64,000 nucleotides of DNA from NCBI GenBank assembly GCA_016719895.1, contig JADJYG010000005.1:343762-407761 (forward strand). Reading direction: 5' to 3'. The notes below the pieces were generated by a model. It made no database searches. It was not told the origin of the DNA and saw nothing but the letters and a program-made list of their open reading frames with translations. Every line of letters starts with the position of its first letter. Within the stretch, counting starts at the first letter, position 1. The translations under genes were made by a program, and so were the position numbers. Below are positions 34,456 to 42,821 of the stretch, in pieces. This stretch comes from Saprospirales bacterium. Lineage in GTDB: Bacteria; Bacteroidota; Bacteroidia; Chitinophagales; Saprospiraceae.

Positions 34456-36435
34456 TTATGGCAGATTCTGCGCAAAAGCCAGGAAAAAATCCATGGCTTC
34501 GGGATTTTTCATCGAATCCCGGTTGTATGCTTTGTCCAGCGGTTTGCGCTGCAAAACTTTTTTTACCGGCGTTTCCATTTTTTTGCCTGAAATCGTATAG
34601 GGGATGTCAGGCGCCTCAATGATCGCGTCGGGTACATGCCGGGGACTATACGTGTTGCGCAGGGCGCCCCTGATACGGGTCTTCAGCGCTTCGTCGAGGA
34701 GTGATCCAGGCGACAAAACGACAAACAAGGGCATCCAGTCGGATCCGTCCGGATGTTCAAGATTAACAATAAGGGCGTCGCGGATTTCAGGAATGGTATC
34801 CAGCGCCCGATAAATTTCTGCGGTGCCGATTCGAACCCCTTGCCGGTTAAGCGTGGCATCCGACCGGCCTAAAATAATTATTGTATCGCGCGGGGTGATA
34901 CAGAGCCAATCGCCGTGGCGCCAAACGTTGGGAAATTGTTCGAAATAGCTGGAACGGTATTTCAAATTGCCGGGGTCGTTCCAGAAAAACACCGGCATGG
35001 AAGGCATCGGCTTGGTGACGACCATTTCGCCCACCTTGCCGGCGGCGACCGCCCGGCCATCCTCATCCCAGCTTTCCATGGCACAGCCCAAACAGCGGCA
35101 TTGAATTTCGCCCTGGAATACCGGTAACAGCGGATTGCCGCCTACCCAGGCCGTACAGACGTCGGTACCGCCGGCCATCGAGGACAGCCACACCTTGCGA
35201 TGCACCCGCTCGTACACCCAGCCGAACGCCTCCGGGGGTAAGGGCGAGCCGGTTGAACCGATACTGCGTAAGCCGGAGAGGTCAACATGTTCGCCCGGAG
35301 AAATATCCGCCTTCCTGCAGCTCGCCAGGAATGGAGCGCTGGTGCCGAAGTGTGTAATGCTGGCGGCGCCGGCGAGTTCCCAAAGCACGTCCAGGGAGGG
35401 ATAGCCCGGGCTGCCGTCGTAGAGCACGATGGTGGCTCCGGCAAGCAAGGAGGCCAGGGTAAAATTCCACATCATCCAACCTGTTGTGGAATACCAAAAG
35501 AACCGTTCTCCTGGATGTACATCGTTGTGAAAATGGAGATACTTGAGGTGTTCCAGCAGGTTGCCGCCGTGCGAGTGGGTGATGGCCTTGGGCACTCCGG
35601 TGGTTCCGGAGGAATACAATATCCAAAGCGGGTGATCGAACGGTACCGCTGCAAATTGGAGCGCGCCTTCCTTACTTCGGATGGCATCTTCCCACAACAC
35701 GGCGTTGGGCAGGCCGCCGGTATTTGCCGTTTCGTCCAGAAAAGGAATAAAAATTACCCTTTGAAGCGTGGGCAACAAACGGCAGATTTCCCGCACGGTT
35801 TCGCGTTTGTCGAACGATTTGCCGCCGTACATATAGCCGTCTACCGCCAGAAATACCTTGGGCTCAATTTGTATAAAACGGTCCGCTACGCTGTTGGCGC
35901 CAAAATCAGGCGAACAACTCGACCATACCGCGCCGATGCTCATAGCAGCCAGCACGGCTACGATAGCATGCGGGGTATTGGGCAGATAAGCGGCTATCCG
36001 GTCGCCCGGCCCAACGCCGGAGTTGCGCAAAAATGCAGCCAGTGCAGCGGTTTGACGGTACAACTCCTCCCAGGACACCGGTTGCAGGGACTGGCGTTCC
36101 CCTTGAAATAACATGGCCGGGTGTTGTGCGCCGGCATTGCGGTGGAAAATATGTTCCGCATAATTGAGGGTAGCGCCAGAAAACCACCGCGCTCCGGGCA
36201 TTTCCAGCCCCGACAGTACCTCTGTATACGGCGTATGGTGGATGACTTGAAAATACTGCCACACCGATTCCCAGAATGCTGCAGGCTGATCAACCGACCA
36301 GCGCCATAAGCTGGCATACCCTTCAAACGGCAGGCGTTTATTGGCCGAAAGCCAATGCATATACCGTGTCAGGTGTGCATTTTCCAGCGTTTCAGGATCG
36401 GGTTGCCAAAGCAGGATGGGTTGTTGGTCGGGCAT
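34456..36435 (-). CDS. aacS: Acetoacetyl-CoA synthetase
   Basis: Activates acetoacetate to acetoacetyl-CoA with ATP. From the ATG at 36435 it has 659 residues, with the AMP-binding core YSSGTTGVPKAITHSHGG, and the A8 region (GRSDATLNRQGVRIG). The N-terminal ACS-type region and PEAFGWVYERV are typical of acetoacetate-CoA ligase rather than acetate-CoA ligase. The catalytic Lys of the end region is in YTISGKKMETPVKK. Confidence 0.9.
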   Translation of the reverse strand: MPDQQPILLWQPDPETLENAHLTRYMHWLSANKRLPFEGYASLWRWSVDQPAAFWESVWQYFQVIHHTPYTEVLSGLEMPGARWFSGATLNYAEHIFHRNAGAQHPAMLFQGERQSLQPVSWEELYRQTAALAAFLRNSGVGPGDRIAAYLPNTPHAIVAVLAAMSIGAVWSSCSPDFGANSVADRFIQIEPKVFLAVDGYMYGGKSFDKRETVREICRLLPTLQRVIFIPFLDETANTGGLPNAVLWEDAIRSKEGALQFAAVPFDHPLWILYSSGTTGVPKAITHSHGGNLLEHLKYLHFHNDVHPGERFFWYSTTGWMMWNFTLASLLAGATIVLYDGSPGYPSLDVLWELAGAASITHFGTSAPFLASCRKADISPGEHVDLSGLRSIGSTGSPLPPEAFGWVYERVHRKVWLSSMAGGTDVCTAWVGGNPLLPVFQGEIQCRCLGCAMESWDEDGRAVAAGKVGEMVVTKPMPSMPVFFWNDPGNLKYRSSYFEQFPNVWRHGDWLCITPRDTIIILGRSDATLNRQGVRIGTAEIYRALDTIPEIRDALIVNLEHPDGSDWMPLFVVLSPGSLLDEALKTRIRGALRNTYSPRHVPDAIIEAPDIPYTISGKKMETPVKKVLQRKPLDKAYNRDSMKNPEAMDFFLAFAQNLP

Positions 36436-36514
36436 AAGCGCAAAATCAAAAAGAAGCGTCAACTTTACGGGCGAAAATCCGGTGTTTCCGCCACATTCTG
36501 TAAAACATTCTGCG

Positions 36515-38094
36515 ATGAAGATTCGAAAACATTTTATCTGGCTATTTTGTCTGGCTGCTGTAGCCGCCTGCGATCCCACCCGCAAATCGGGCGTCACGCT
36601 TTCGGACGACGGGGTGATCGAGATCGTTTTTTACACCTGAATGACGTATATGAAATTGCCCCGCTGAGTGATAATTCCGGCGGACTCGCCCGGGTGGCAG
36701 CCCTCCGCAAGAGCCTGGTGGCAAAAAACCCGAATACCTTTACCGTACTTGCCGGCGATTTTATCAGCCCATCGGTGATCGGCACCTTGAAATACGAAGG
36801 CAAGCGGATTCGCGGGCGGCAGATGATCGAATGCCTCAATGCCCTTGGTTTGAATTGGGTAGTTTTTGGCAACCACGAGTTTGACTATGACCTGGAAGAC
36901 TTGCAGGCCCGGCTCGATGAATCCAACTTCATCTGGATGGCCGCCAATGCGCGTTTAAACGCGACAGCCGGCGAAAAACCGTTTTTCAAAAACCGTCCGG
37001 GCGGACAGGAGTCCTGCCCCGGCCAGGTAACCGCCGTAGTTCGCGACGCGGACGGCACTTCCATTAACCTGGGCTTGTTCGGCGTGCTGGTTACTTCCGG
37101 ACAAAAACCGTTTGTTTCGTATTCCGAGCCGTTGGCAACTGCCGTAAGCATACGGGAGGGATTGCGCGCCAAAACGGATATCTGCGTAGCCCTTACCCAT
37201 CTCGATATTGAAGACGACCTGAAACTGGCCGCTATGTTGCCCGACGTGCCGTTGATCATGGGCGGTCACGACCACGATAACATGATACACCGCGTGGGTA
37301 AAACAGTGGTTGCAAAAGCTGATGCCAATGCGCGCACGGTTTATGTACATTATTTGCGCTACGATAAAAAGAAAGGTACCGTATCGGTCAAATCCGAACT
37401 ACGCCGTATCGACGGCAGTATCCCGGACGAGCCGGCAACGGCGGCGGTAGTGGCCAAGTGGGAGCAGATAAAAGCCGCTGCCCTGAGTTCAGACGGCTTC
37501 GATGCGGGAAAAGTCGTCGCGGAATTGCCGGAACCGCTGGACTGCCGGGAGGCCACCGTGCGGCATTTACAAGCGCCGGTCGGTCAGCTGATTGTCGGAG
37601 CAATGGTGGCCGCCAGTAAAAACCAGCCCGATTGTGCGATCCTGAACGGCGGATCAATCCGGGTAGACGATATTCTGACCGGTACGATCACTGAATTGGA
37701 TATTGTGCGCATGTTGCCGTTTGGCGGCGGATTTTCAGAACTGGAGATGCGGGGAAGCCTGTTGCAGCGTACACTCGATGCCGGTATGTTCAACAAAGGG
37801 AAGGGCGGGTACCTGCACTGGTATCGGATCAGCCGCGATGAGGCTGGAAACCGCTGGTTGGTTAACGGTATGCCCCTCGACGCGAAAAAAATATACCGCG
37901 TCACTTTGCCGGACTTTCTGCTCACGGGCAACGAAACCAATATGGACTTTCTGAAAGCGGCGCCGGCATCTGATGGAAAAACCACAAATCCGGATATCCT
38001 GCGGATCAGCAAACCGGCGCCGGCAGACAAGAGCGACCTGCGCAATGATTTGCGGCTTGCCCTCATCCACTACCTGCGTACCGGCAGGAAGTAG
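36515..38094 (+). CDS. 5'-nucleotidase/UshA-family metallophosphatase lipoprotein, frameshifted
   Basis: Starts at ATG 36515 with a lipoprotein signal (WLFCLAAVAAC). The first frame stops at 36640 after VIEIVF. The body of the gene is in another frame, open to 38094. The join is at a run of six T (36627-36632); seven T would restore VIEIVF-LHLNDVYEI, the conserved start of the phosphatase domain. Motifs in the body are GNHEFDYDL, MGGHDHDN and the C-terminal 5'-nucleotidase domain (NGGSIRVDDI, RMLPFGG). The rejoined protein of about 526 residues has the family length and would be a periplasmic or surface nucleotidase. Confidence 0.85.
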
Positions 38095-38159
38095 GAAGTA
38101 AACGGCCCGGCCGGATGCCATAAGATTGATGAAAATCTGACAAATTTTAGCCATACCCC

Positions 38160-38188
38160 TTGCTCAAATCAAACTTTCCGTACTTTTG
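38160..38188 (+). promoter_or_regulatory. Promoter of the TPR membrane protein gene
   Basis: TTG (38160-38162) and TACTTTTG (38181-38188) with an 18-base spacer, 58 bases upstream of the start. Confidence 0.7.
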
Positions 38189-38246
38189 CAGGCCTTTTTC
38201 CAAAACCAACCAAAAAAAGTCTAAATCATTATAATTTTAGCAAACA

Positions 38247-38948
38247 ATGGCAAAACGCAAATCGTCACCATCCGCCGCTGACGCACAGGTAGAAGTTCAG
38301 GAAGTAAAAACTACGGCAGCGCCGTTTTTGGAAAAAAATCAAAACCTGCTCCTCTACGGTTTGGGAGCGCTTGCGCTGATCGTACTGGGTTGGTGGGGGT
38401 ATAAGGTGTTGGTTGCAGAACCGCAACAGGAAGAGGCTGTTGGCGCCATGTGGCAAGCGCAGGTCCAGTTTGACCGCGACTCCTTCAAACTGGCATTGGA
38501 AAATCCGGGCGGCGGATACGACGGTTTTTTAGGAATTATTGATAAATATGGTAGCTCCAAAGCCGGTAATATCGCCCACTATTATGCCGGTATTTGTTAC
38601 CTTCAAATGGGGGATTTTGACAATGCTATCAACCAACTGGAAGATTTTGATGCATCCGGCGACTTGATGCCAATCATGAAAAACGGCGTATTGGGGGATT
38701 GTCATTCCGAGAAAAAAGAATTTGATAAAGCGCTTGACTATTACGGCAAGGCTGCCAGTTCGGGCAAAAACGATTTGCTTGCGGCCTATTACCTGAAAAA
38801 ATTGGGCATGTTGTACGAGCATGAGGGAAATAAAGAAGCCGCGCGGGAAGCCTTTGAGCGCCTGCGCCGTGATTTCCCCAACCCTTCATCGCCGGATTGG
38901 CGCGACATTGAAAAATATATATACCGCGCCGGCGCTGCCTCCAAATAA
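38247..38948 (+). CDS. TPR-containing membrane-anchored protein (YfgM-like)
   Basis: A 233-residue protein with a soluble N-terminal tail, one membrane helix (about 35-52: LLLYGLGALALIVLGWWGY) and about three to four TPR units in the periplasm (AGNIAHYYAGICYLQMGDF and KAGNKEAAREAFERL-like repeats). The topology is like YfgM of the Sec translocon, so a chaperone or scaffold role is possible. Own promoter and terminator. Confidence 0.75.
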   Translation: MAKRKSSPSAADAQVEVQEVKTTAAPFLEKNQNLLLYGLGALALIVLGWWGYKVLVAEPQQEEAVGAMWQAQVQFDRDSFKLALENPGGGYDGFLGIIDKYGSSKAGNIAHYYAGICYLQMGDFDNAINQLEDFDASGDLMPIMKNGVLGDCHSEKKEFDKALDYYGKAASSGKNDLLAAYYLKKLGMLYEHEGNKEAAREAFERLRRDFPNPSSPDWRDIEKYIYRAGAASK

Positions 38949-38995
38949 CCGGAGCAACCGTTCGGCACGTTTTTCAAGTTAATTTCCTCCTCTTG

Positions 38996-39041
38996 CACGC
39001 GGGGCTGGCTGGTCATCCGGCAGGCCCCGCGTGTTTTTTTT
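38996..39041 (+). terminator. Rho-independent terminator
   Basis: A perfect 10-bp outer stem (38996-39005 with 39024-39033) followed by TTTTTTTT, about 50 bases after the TPR gene. Confidence 0.85.
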
Positions 39042-39073
39042 ATGCCACACTGGCGCGGTATTGAAAAACCCAT

Positions 39074-39081
39074 TACTTTTG
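39074..39081 (+). promoter_or_regulatory. -7 box upstream of the PorE-like gene (TACTTTTG)
   Basis: Exact TAnnTTTG match, 157 bases upstream of the start, implying a long leader. No TTG at correct spacing. Confidence 0.4.
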
Positions 39082-39237
39082 TAGCGTTCCTTCAAAAGAT
39101 AGTCTCTCCACTATACTAAGTTCTTCAGAAATGCAGTTAATCACGTGCATTTGCCTGATACTTAGGCAGTTTAGCCTGTATTCCTTCCACAGGCCCTACG
39201 CATTAAACTGATTCTAACCGAAATTAATCAAACTGTT

Positions 39238-40716
39238 ATGAACACGACTATTCGTGCCAGCTGGATGCCAGCTATCTTGTTATGTTTGGCTACCGGGCTT
39301 TTTTCCCAAACCAGTGCCGTTAAGGAAAATCTTTCCCGGGCCGACAAACAATTTGATCTGTATGCCTATAACCTGGCACTCCGCACCTACGAACAGGTGA
39401 TTAAGGAACAACCGAATAATGCCCATGCCCTGGCCCGGATTGGCGATTGCCATTTTCAACTCAACAGGCCGCAAGAGGCGTTGTCCTGGTATGACCAGGC
39501 CGTCTTGCGCCCCGAAGCCTCGCCTGAAACCATGCTGAACTACGGCAAAGCCCTGATGCATACTGGCGATTATATCGGCGCAAAAAAATGGTTTGTGATG
39601 TATGCAGAAGGCAACCCCTCTATCGGGCAACATTATGCACAAATGTGCGATTACGCCCTCCAGGCCTCCCGCAAAGAAGGCTTTTTTCAGGCACTGAACG
39701 AACCCTTGAACACGGAGGCCTCCGATTACGGACCGGCTTTTTATGGTTCGAAACTGGTGTACAATTCTGCCCGGACGGATTTAAAACGTTCGACGGCAAA
39801 GGCAAACGCCGATTGGTCCGGGAGCGCTTATAATCAATTGTTTGTAACGCAACGCAATCCGGGCGACAACTACCTGCAGCGGCCTGCTTTTCTCCGCGGC
39901 GACCTGCAAAGCAACTATAACGAGGGGCCGGTCAGTTTTTCAACCGACGGCCGGCGCGTAGCATTCTGCCGCAACAACTTTATCGACGGTACCCGCCAAA
40001 TTGCCTCCAAGGGCCTTACCATGAGCTTGTATCTGGCCGACGTAGTGGATGGCAACTGGATGAACGAGCGCCCCTTTGCCTATAACGGGTCGGATTATGC
40101 CACGGGCTTCCCGGGTCTTTCGCCGGATGGCAATACCCTTTATTTTGCCTCAAACCAGGCTGGCGGTTACGGCGGCTGGGATATATACGTTTCCAATTAT
40201 ATCGGGGGCAACTGGTCGATTCCGCGCAACCTGGGCGCCGTCATTAATACGGCCGGCAACGAGGTCACTCCGTTTTACGACGGCGCCAACCTCTATTTTT
40301 CGTCCGACTGGCACAAAGGCCTCGGCGGGATGGATGTATTCCGCGCCGATGGCCAGGAAAATGCGTTCACCAACGTAGTCCAAATGGGTTCGGGCGTGAA
40401 CTCTTCACGGGACGATTACGGCTTTATTTTTGATACCAAATCCAATACCGGCTATCTCACCAGCAACCGGCCCGAAGGCCGTGGGAACGAAGATATCTGG
40501 CAGGTACGCAAGCGGGTGGATGAATTTGTGATCACGGTGACCGATCCCCAACGCAATCCGATCGCCGGCGCCGAAATCGATTTTTCTGCCTGCAATGCCG
40601 GCATGAAACAAACCGATGCTACCGGCCGCTATTCCTTTGCCATCGCCTCCGGGAAAGCGGATTGTCAGGTGACCGTCCGGAAAATGGGCTACCGCTCTGC
40701 GGTGCTGCCGGTTTAG
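39238..40716 (+). CDS. PorE-like TPR-PD40-CRD protein, N-terminal part up to an in-frame TAG
   Basis: Signal peptide (ending LFSQ, about residue 24), TPR units (about 25-140), WD40-like PD40 propeller blades (about 165-430: SFSTDGRRVAFCRNN, GLSPDGNTLYFASNQAGGYGGWDIYV, NLYFSSDWHKGLGGMDVFRA) and a carboxypeptidase-regulatory-like domain (about 432-492). This order is that of PorE and its relatives, periplasmic proteins of the T9SS/gliding machinery. The frame ends at TAG (40714-40716) inside the carboxypeptidase-like domain. Sense coding continues in the same frame directly after it, so this is the first part of one gene ending at 42414. Confidence 0.85.
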   Translation: MNTTIRASWMPAILLCLATGLFSQTSAVKENLSRADKQFDLYAYNLALRTYEQVIKEQPNNAHALARIGDCHFQLNRPQEALSWYDQAVLRPEASPETMLNYGKALMHTGDYIGAKKWFVMYAEGNPSIGQHYAQMCDYALQASRKEGFFQALNEPLNTEASDYGPAFYGSKLVYNSARTDLKRSTAKANADWSGSAYNQLFVTQRNPGDNYLQRPAFLRGDLQSNYNEGPVSFSTDGRRVAFCRNNFIDGTRQIASKGLTMSLYLADVVDGNWMNERPFAYNGSDYATGFPGLSPDGNTLYFASNQAGGYGGWDIYVSNYIGGNWSIPRNLGAVINTAGNEVTPFYDGANLYFSSDWHKGLGGMDVFRADGQENAFTNVVQMGSGVNSSRDDYGFIFDTKSNTGYLTSNRPEGRGNEDIWQVRKRVDEFVITVTDPQRNPIAGAEIDFSACNAGMKQTDATGRYSFAIASGKADCQVTVRKMGYRSAVLPV

Positions 40717-40743
40717 TCGGCCGGTGATAAAATCCTCACAGCG

Positions 40744-42414
40744 GTGCTCCTGCCGGAATACGGGACTACGACACCTTCCTCCGTTGCCGCACAACCGTAC
40801 AACAATGACCTGTCGCGCGATTGGCGGGGCACGGCGCCGGTCACATATAATACAACTCCGGATTATCCGGTAGAAAACGGTTCTCTAGATAAATTCACGG
40901 TTTATGTCAACGATGATCAGGGACGCCCGCTGTCGGCCGCCGAACTGAATCTGTCGACGTGTGGGCTGGGCACGGTCTATACGGATATTTCCGGTAAGGG
41001 GTCGTTTTATTTTCCGCATGGCGCCACGTGCAACCTCGTGATCCGGAAAAGCGGCCTGGAGGATGTGGTAGTGCCGATCCACGCGCAAACGAGCCGGGAA
41101 ATGTCTATTGCCATGAGCTCGGATCCGCGCACCAAATTTTCCGGGTTGGTGCTCGATGCCTATTCGCGCCGGGGTATTCAGGGGGTTATGGTTACTGCCC
41201 GTAGCCGTCAGGGCAACCATGAAACATTGGCATCCAGCAATGCTGCCGGTCAATATACCCTGCTGCTTCGCCCGTACCAGGTTTATGACATTTCGTATGT
41301 GCGGGATGACTATTTGACGTTTAATACTTCTTTACAAACGGAACGTGCGTTGCGGGCCGATATGGATCTTTCGCCAATTGCGCTGGAGTCGAACCGGTCC
41401 CTGTCGCAAAGTTCCACGGCGCCGGCCACCTATTATAACGCCCCATCTGGCAACGGGATAATAACCTTGTCTGAATTAAATCAACAAACGGGTGCCACCC
41501 AACCTGCTGTATTACAAGATGCGACAAGCGCCAAAACGACTGGCTATGCCGTGCAACTTTCCGCAAACCCGGAAAAATTCACTTCGGAAAAGATACGGAA
41601 ATACGAAGGGCTTCTGGACCTCGGTAATCTTTACGCCGTCCAGGACGGTAAAATGCATAAACTCCGCTTAGGCGTGTACCCCACCCGGGAAGCGGCCAAC
41701 GCGGCCCTCGCACAGGTAACGCCCACGATCAAAGACGCATTCGTTGTTTGGGAAACCCAGGCTGAACAGAATCTGCTGGTCAACGGCGATGCCACGGATA
41801 CCCGGCTGGCAGCAAAAAGCCCGGTCATCCGGTATGCCGTGCAAGTGGCCTCCTGGCCTAGCAACCGCCCGGTTATCCTTGGCGATTATGCTAACCTGAA
41901 CGGATTGGGTCATGTGTACATGCAGCCGGAAAACGACCGCTTGCGGGTCCGTGTGGGTACCTGGGATTCCTACGATAAAGCCGAGACGGCCCGGGCAGAG
42001 GCTGTGCGCCTGGGGTACCGCGATGCCATCATTGTACCCGAAAAAATTAATGATTCATCCGGAGGCGTTCAGGCGCCGGCCACCAGCTCGCCGAAAGGCA
42101 TTTCGGTCGTTACGCCCAGCCAGTACTCCACCACTTCCGGCGTGGCGCCCGTGCAGGCCGCCGGCCTCCGGTATTATATCCGGGTTTGTGCGCTGGACGA
42201 TGCCTACAACTTCGATGCGAAAAAGGTGGACGGCAGCGGAGGCGTCATTGAAAAGTGGCCGATTGGCGACACTCAGCGGATCGCCATTATGCTGACCGGC
42301 CTGACAAGCCTGGAACATGCCATGACTGCTACCGACCGGCTTCGCGCGCGGGGATTTGCCGATGCCTATATTATCAAGGACGAGAACGGAAAGATGAGTA
42401 AGTATAGGTATTAA
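40744..42414 (+). CDS. PorE-like protein, C-terminal part with SPOR domains
   Basis: Same reading frame as the preceding gene, with coding sense already from 40717 (SAGDKILTAVLLPE); the nominal start here is GTG with no ribosome-binding site. It contains a second carboxypeptidase-regulatory-like domain (FTVYVNDDQGRPLSAAELN, parallel to FVITVTDPQRNPIAGAEID upstream), a third Ig-like domain (FSGLVLDAYSRRGIQGVMV) and then two clear SPOR repeats (GYAVQLSANPEKF..., RYAVQVASWPSNRP...) and a third weaker one to the end. SPOR binds denuded peptidoglycan, the role OmpA-like domains play in canonical PorE. Confidence 0.8.
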   Translation: MLLPEYGTTTPSSVAAQPYNNDLSRDWRGTAPVTYNTTPDYPVENGSLDKFTVYVNDDQGRPLSAAELNLSTCGLGTVYTDISGKGSFYFPHGATCNLVIRKSGLEDVVVPIHAQTSREMSIAMSSDPRTKFSGLVLDAYSRRGIQGVMVTARSRQGNHETLASSNAAGQYTLLLRPYQVYDISYVRDDYLTFNTSLQTERALRADMDLSPIALESNRSLSQSSTAPATYYNAPSGNGIITLSELNQQTGATQPAVLQDATSAKTTGYAVQLSANPEKFTSEKIRKYEGLLDLGNLYAVQDGKMHKLRLGVYPTREAANAALAQVTPTIKDAFVVWETQAEQNLLVNGDATDTRLAAKSPVIRYAVQVASWPSNRPVILGDYANLNGLGHVYMQPENDRLRVRVGTWDSYDKAETARAEAVRLGYRDAIIVPEKINDSSGGVQAPATSSPKGISVVTPSQYSTTSGVAPVQAAGLRYYIRVCALDDAYNFDAKKVDGSGGVIEKWPIGDTQRIAIMLTGLTSLEHAMTATDRLRARGFADAYIIKDENGKMSKYRY

Positions 42415-42521
42415 AGAAAGAGCCAATGCGCCAGGGCAATAGATGCGATTCGCTAATTATTTTTCTCAATAATGTATCAACCCAATCGTTCGTAACGTTT
42501 TATAAATGGCTGGAAATAAAT

Positions 42522-42600
42522 GTTGTTGGCGAGGACGCCAACAACGGCGTTTCTGCTTGATTTTCAACGAGATGCCGCTGTTGGCCTCCTCGCCAACAGC
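42522..42600. repeat. Compound palindrome: two hairpins that are also inverted copies of each other
   Basis: Left unit 42522-42549 contains a perfect 10-bp hairpin (GTTGTTGGCG, loop AGGA, CGCCAACAAC). The right unit 42573-42600 contains a perfect 9-bp hairpin (GCTGTTGGC, loop CTCCTC, GCCAACAGC). The 28-base units are inverted copies with about four differences. Non-coding. Resembles extragenic palindromic repeats. Confidence 0.65.
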
Positions 42601-42669
42601 AAACTCTACCGGACTATTGTTAACCCACGGGACAGTGATTCTCGCTTTGCCTTTAACCACCGATTCTCT

Positions 42670-42759
42670 GGGGGCTTGTCATGTTGGAAACAGCCACACA
42701 AGCCAGATTTTACGCTGAAATGTTGGCTTGTGTGGCTGTTTCCAACATGACAAGCCCCC
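42670..42759. repeat. 36-bp perfect inverted repeat with 18-base loop
   Basis: 42670-42705 and 42724-42759 are exact reverse complements (left arm starts GGGGGCTTGTCATGTTGG). No T-run follows. It lies 62 bases upstream of the start at 42822, so a transcript from further upstream would carry a very stable hairpin before this gene. The whole gap 42415-42821 holds only this and the compound palindrome. Confidence 0.8.
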
Positions 42760-42821
42760 GTTAACGTGAAGAATTGGTGCAAGCCGGGAATTGCTGCCCA
42801 CGCGACAGTATAAAAACTAAA

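Noticed and set aside
40714..40716. TAG recoding (pyrrolysine or alternative code)
   Set aside because: TAG is used as an ordinary stop elsewhere in the window (for example at 16195-16197 and 53467-53469) and no recoding machinery is seen. A point change or sequence error is simpler.
42520..42760. Repeats as a CRISPR array
   Set aside because: The repeats are inverted, not direct, with no regular spacers and no cas genes nearby.
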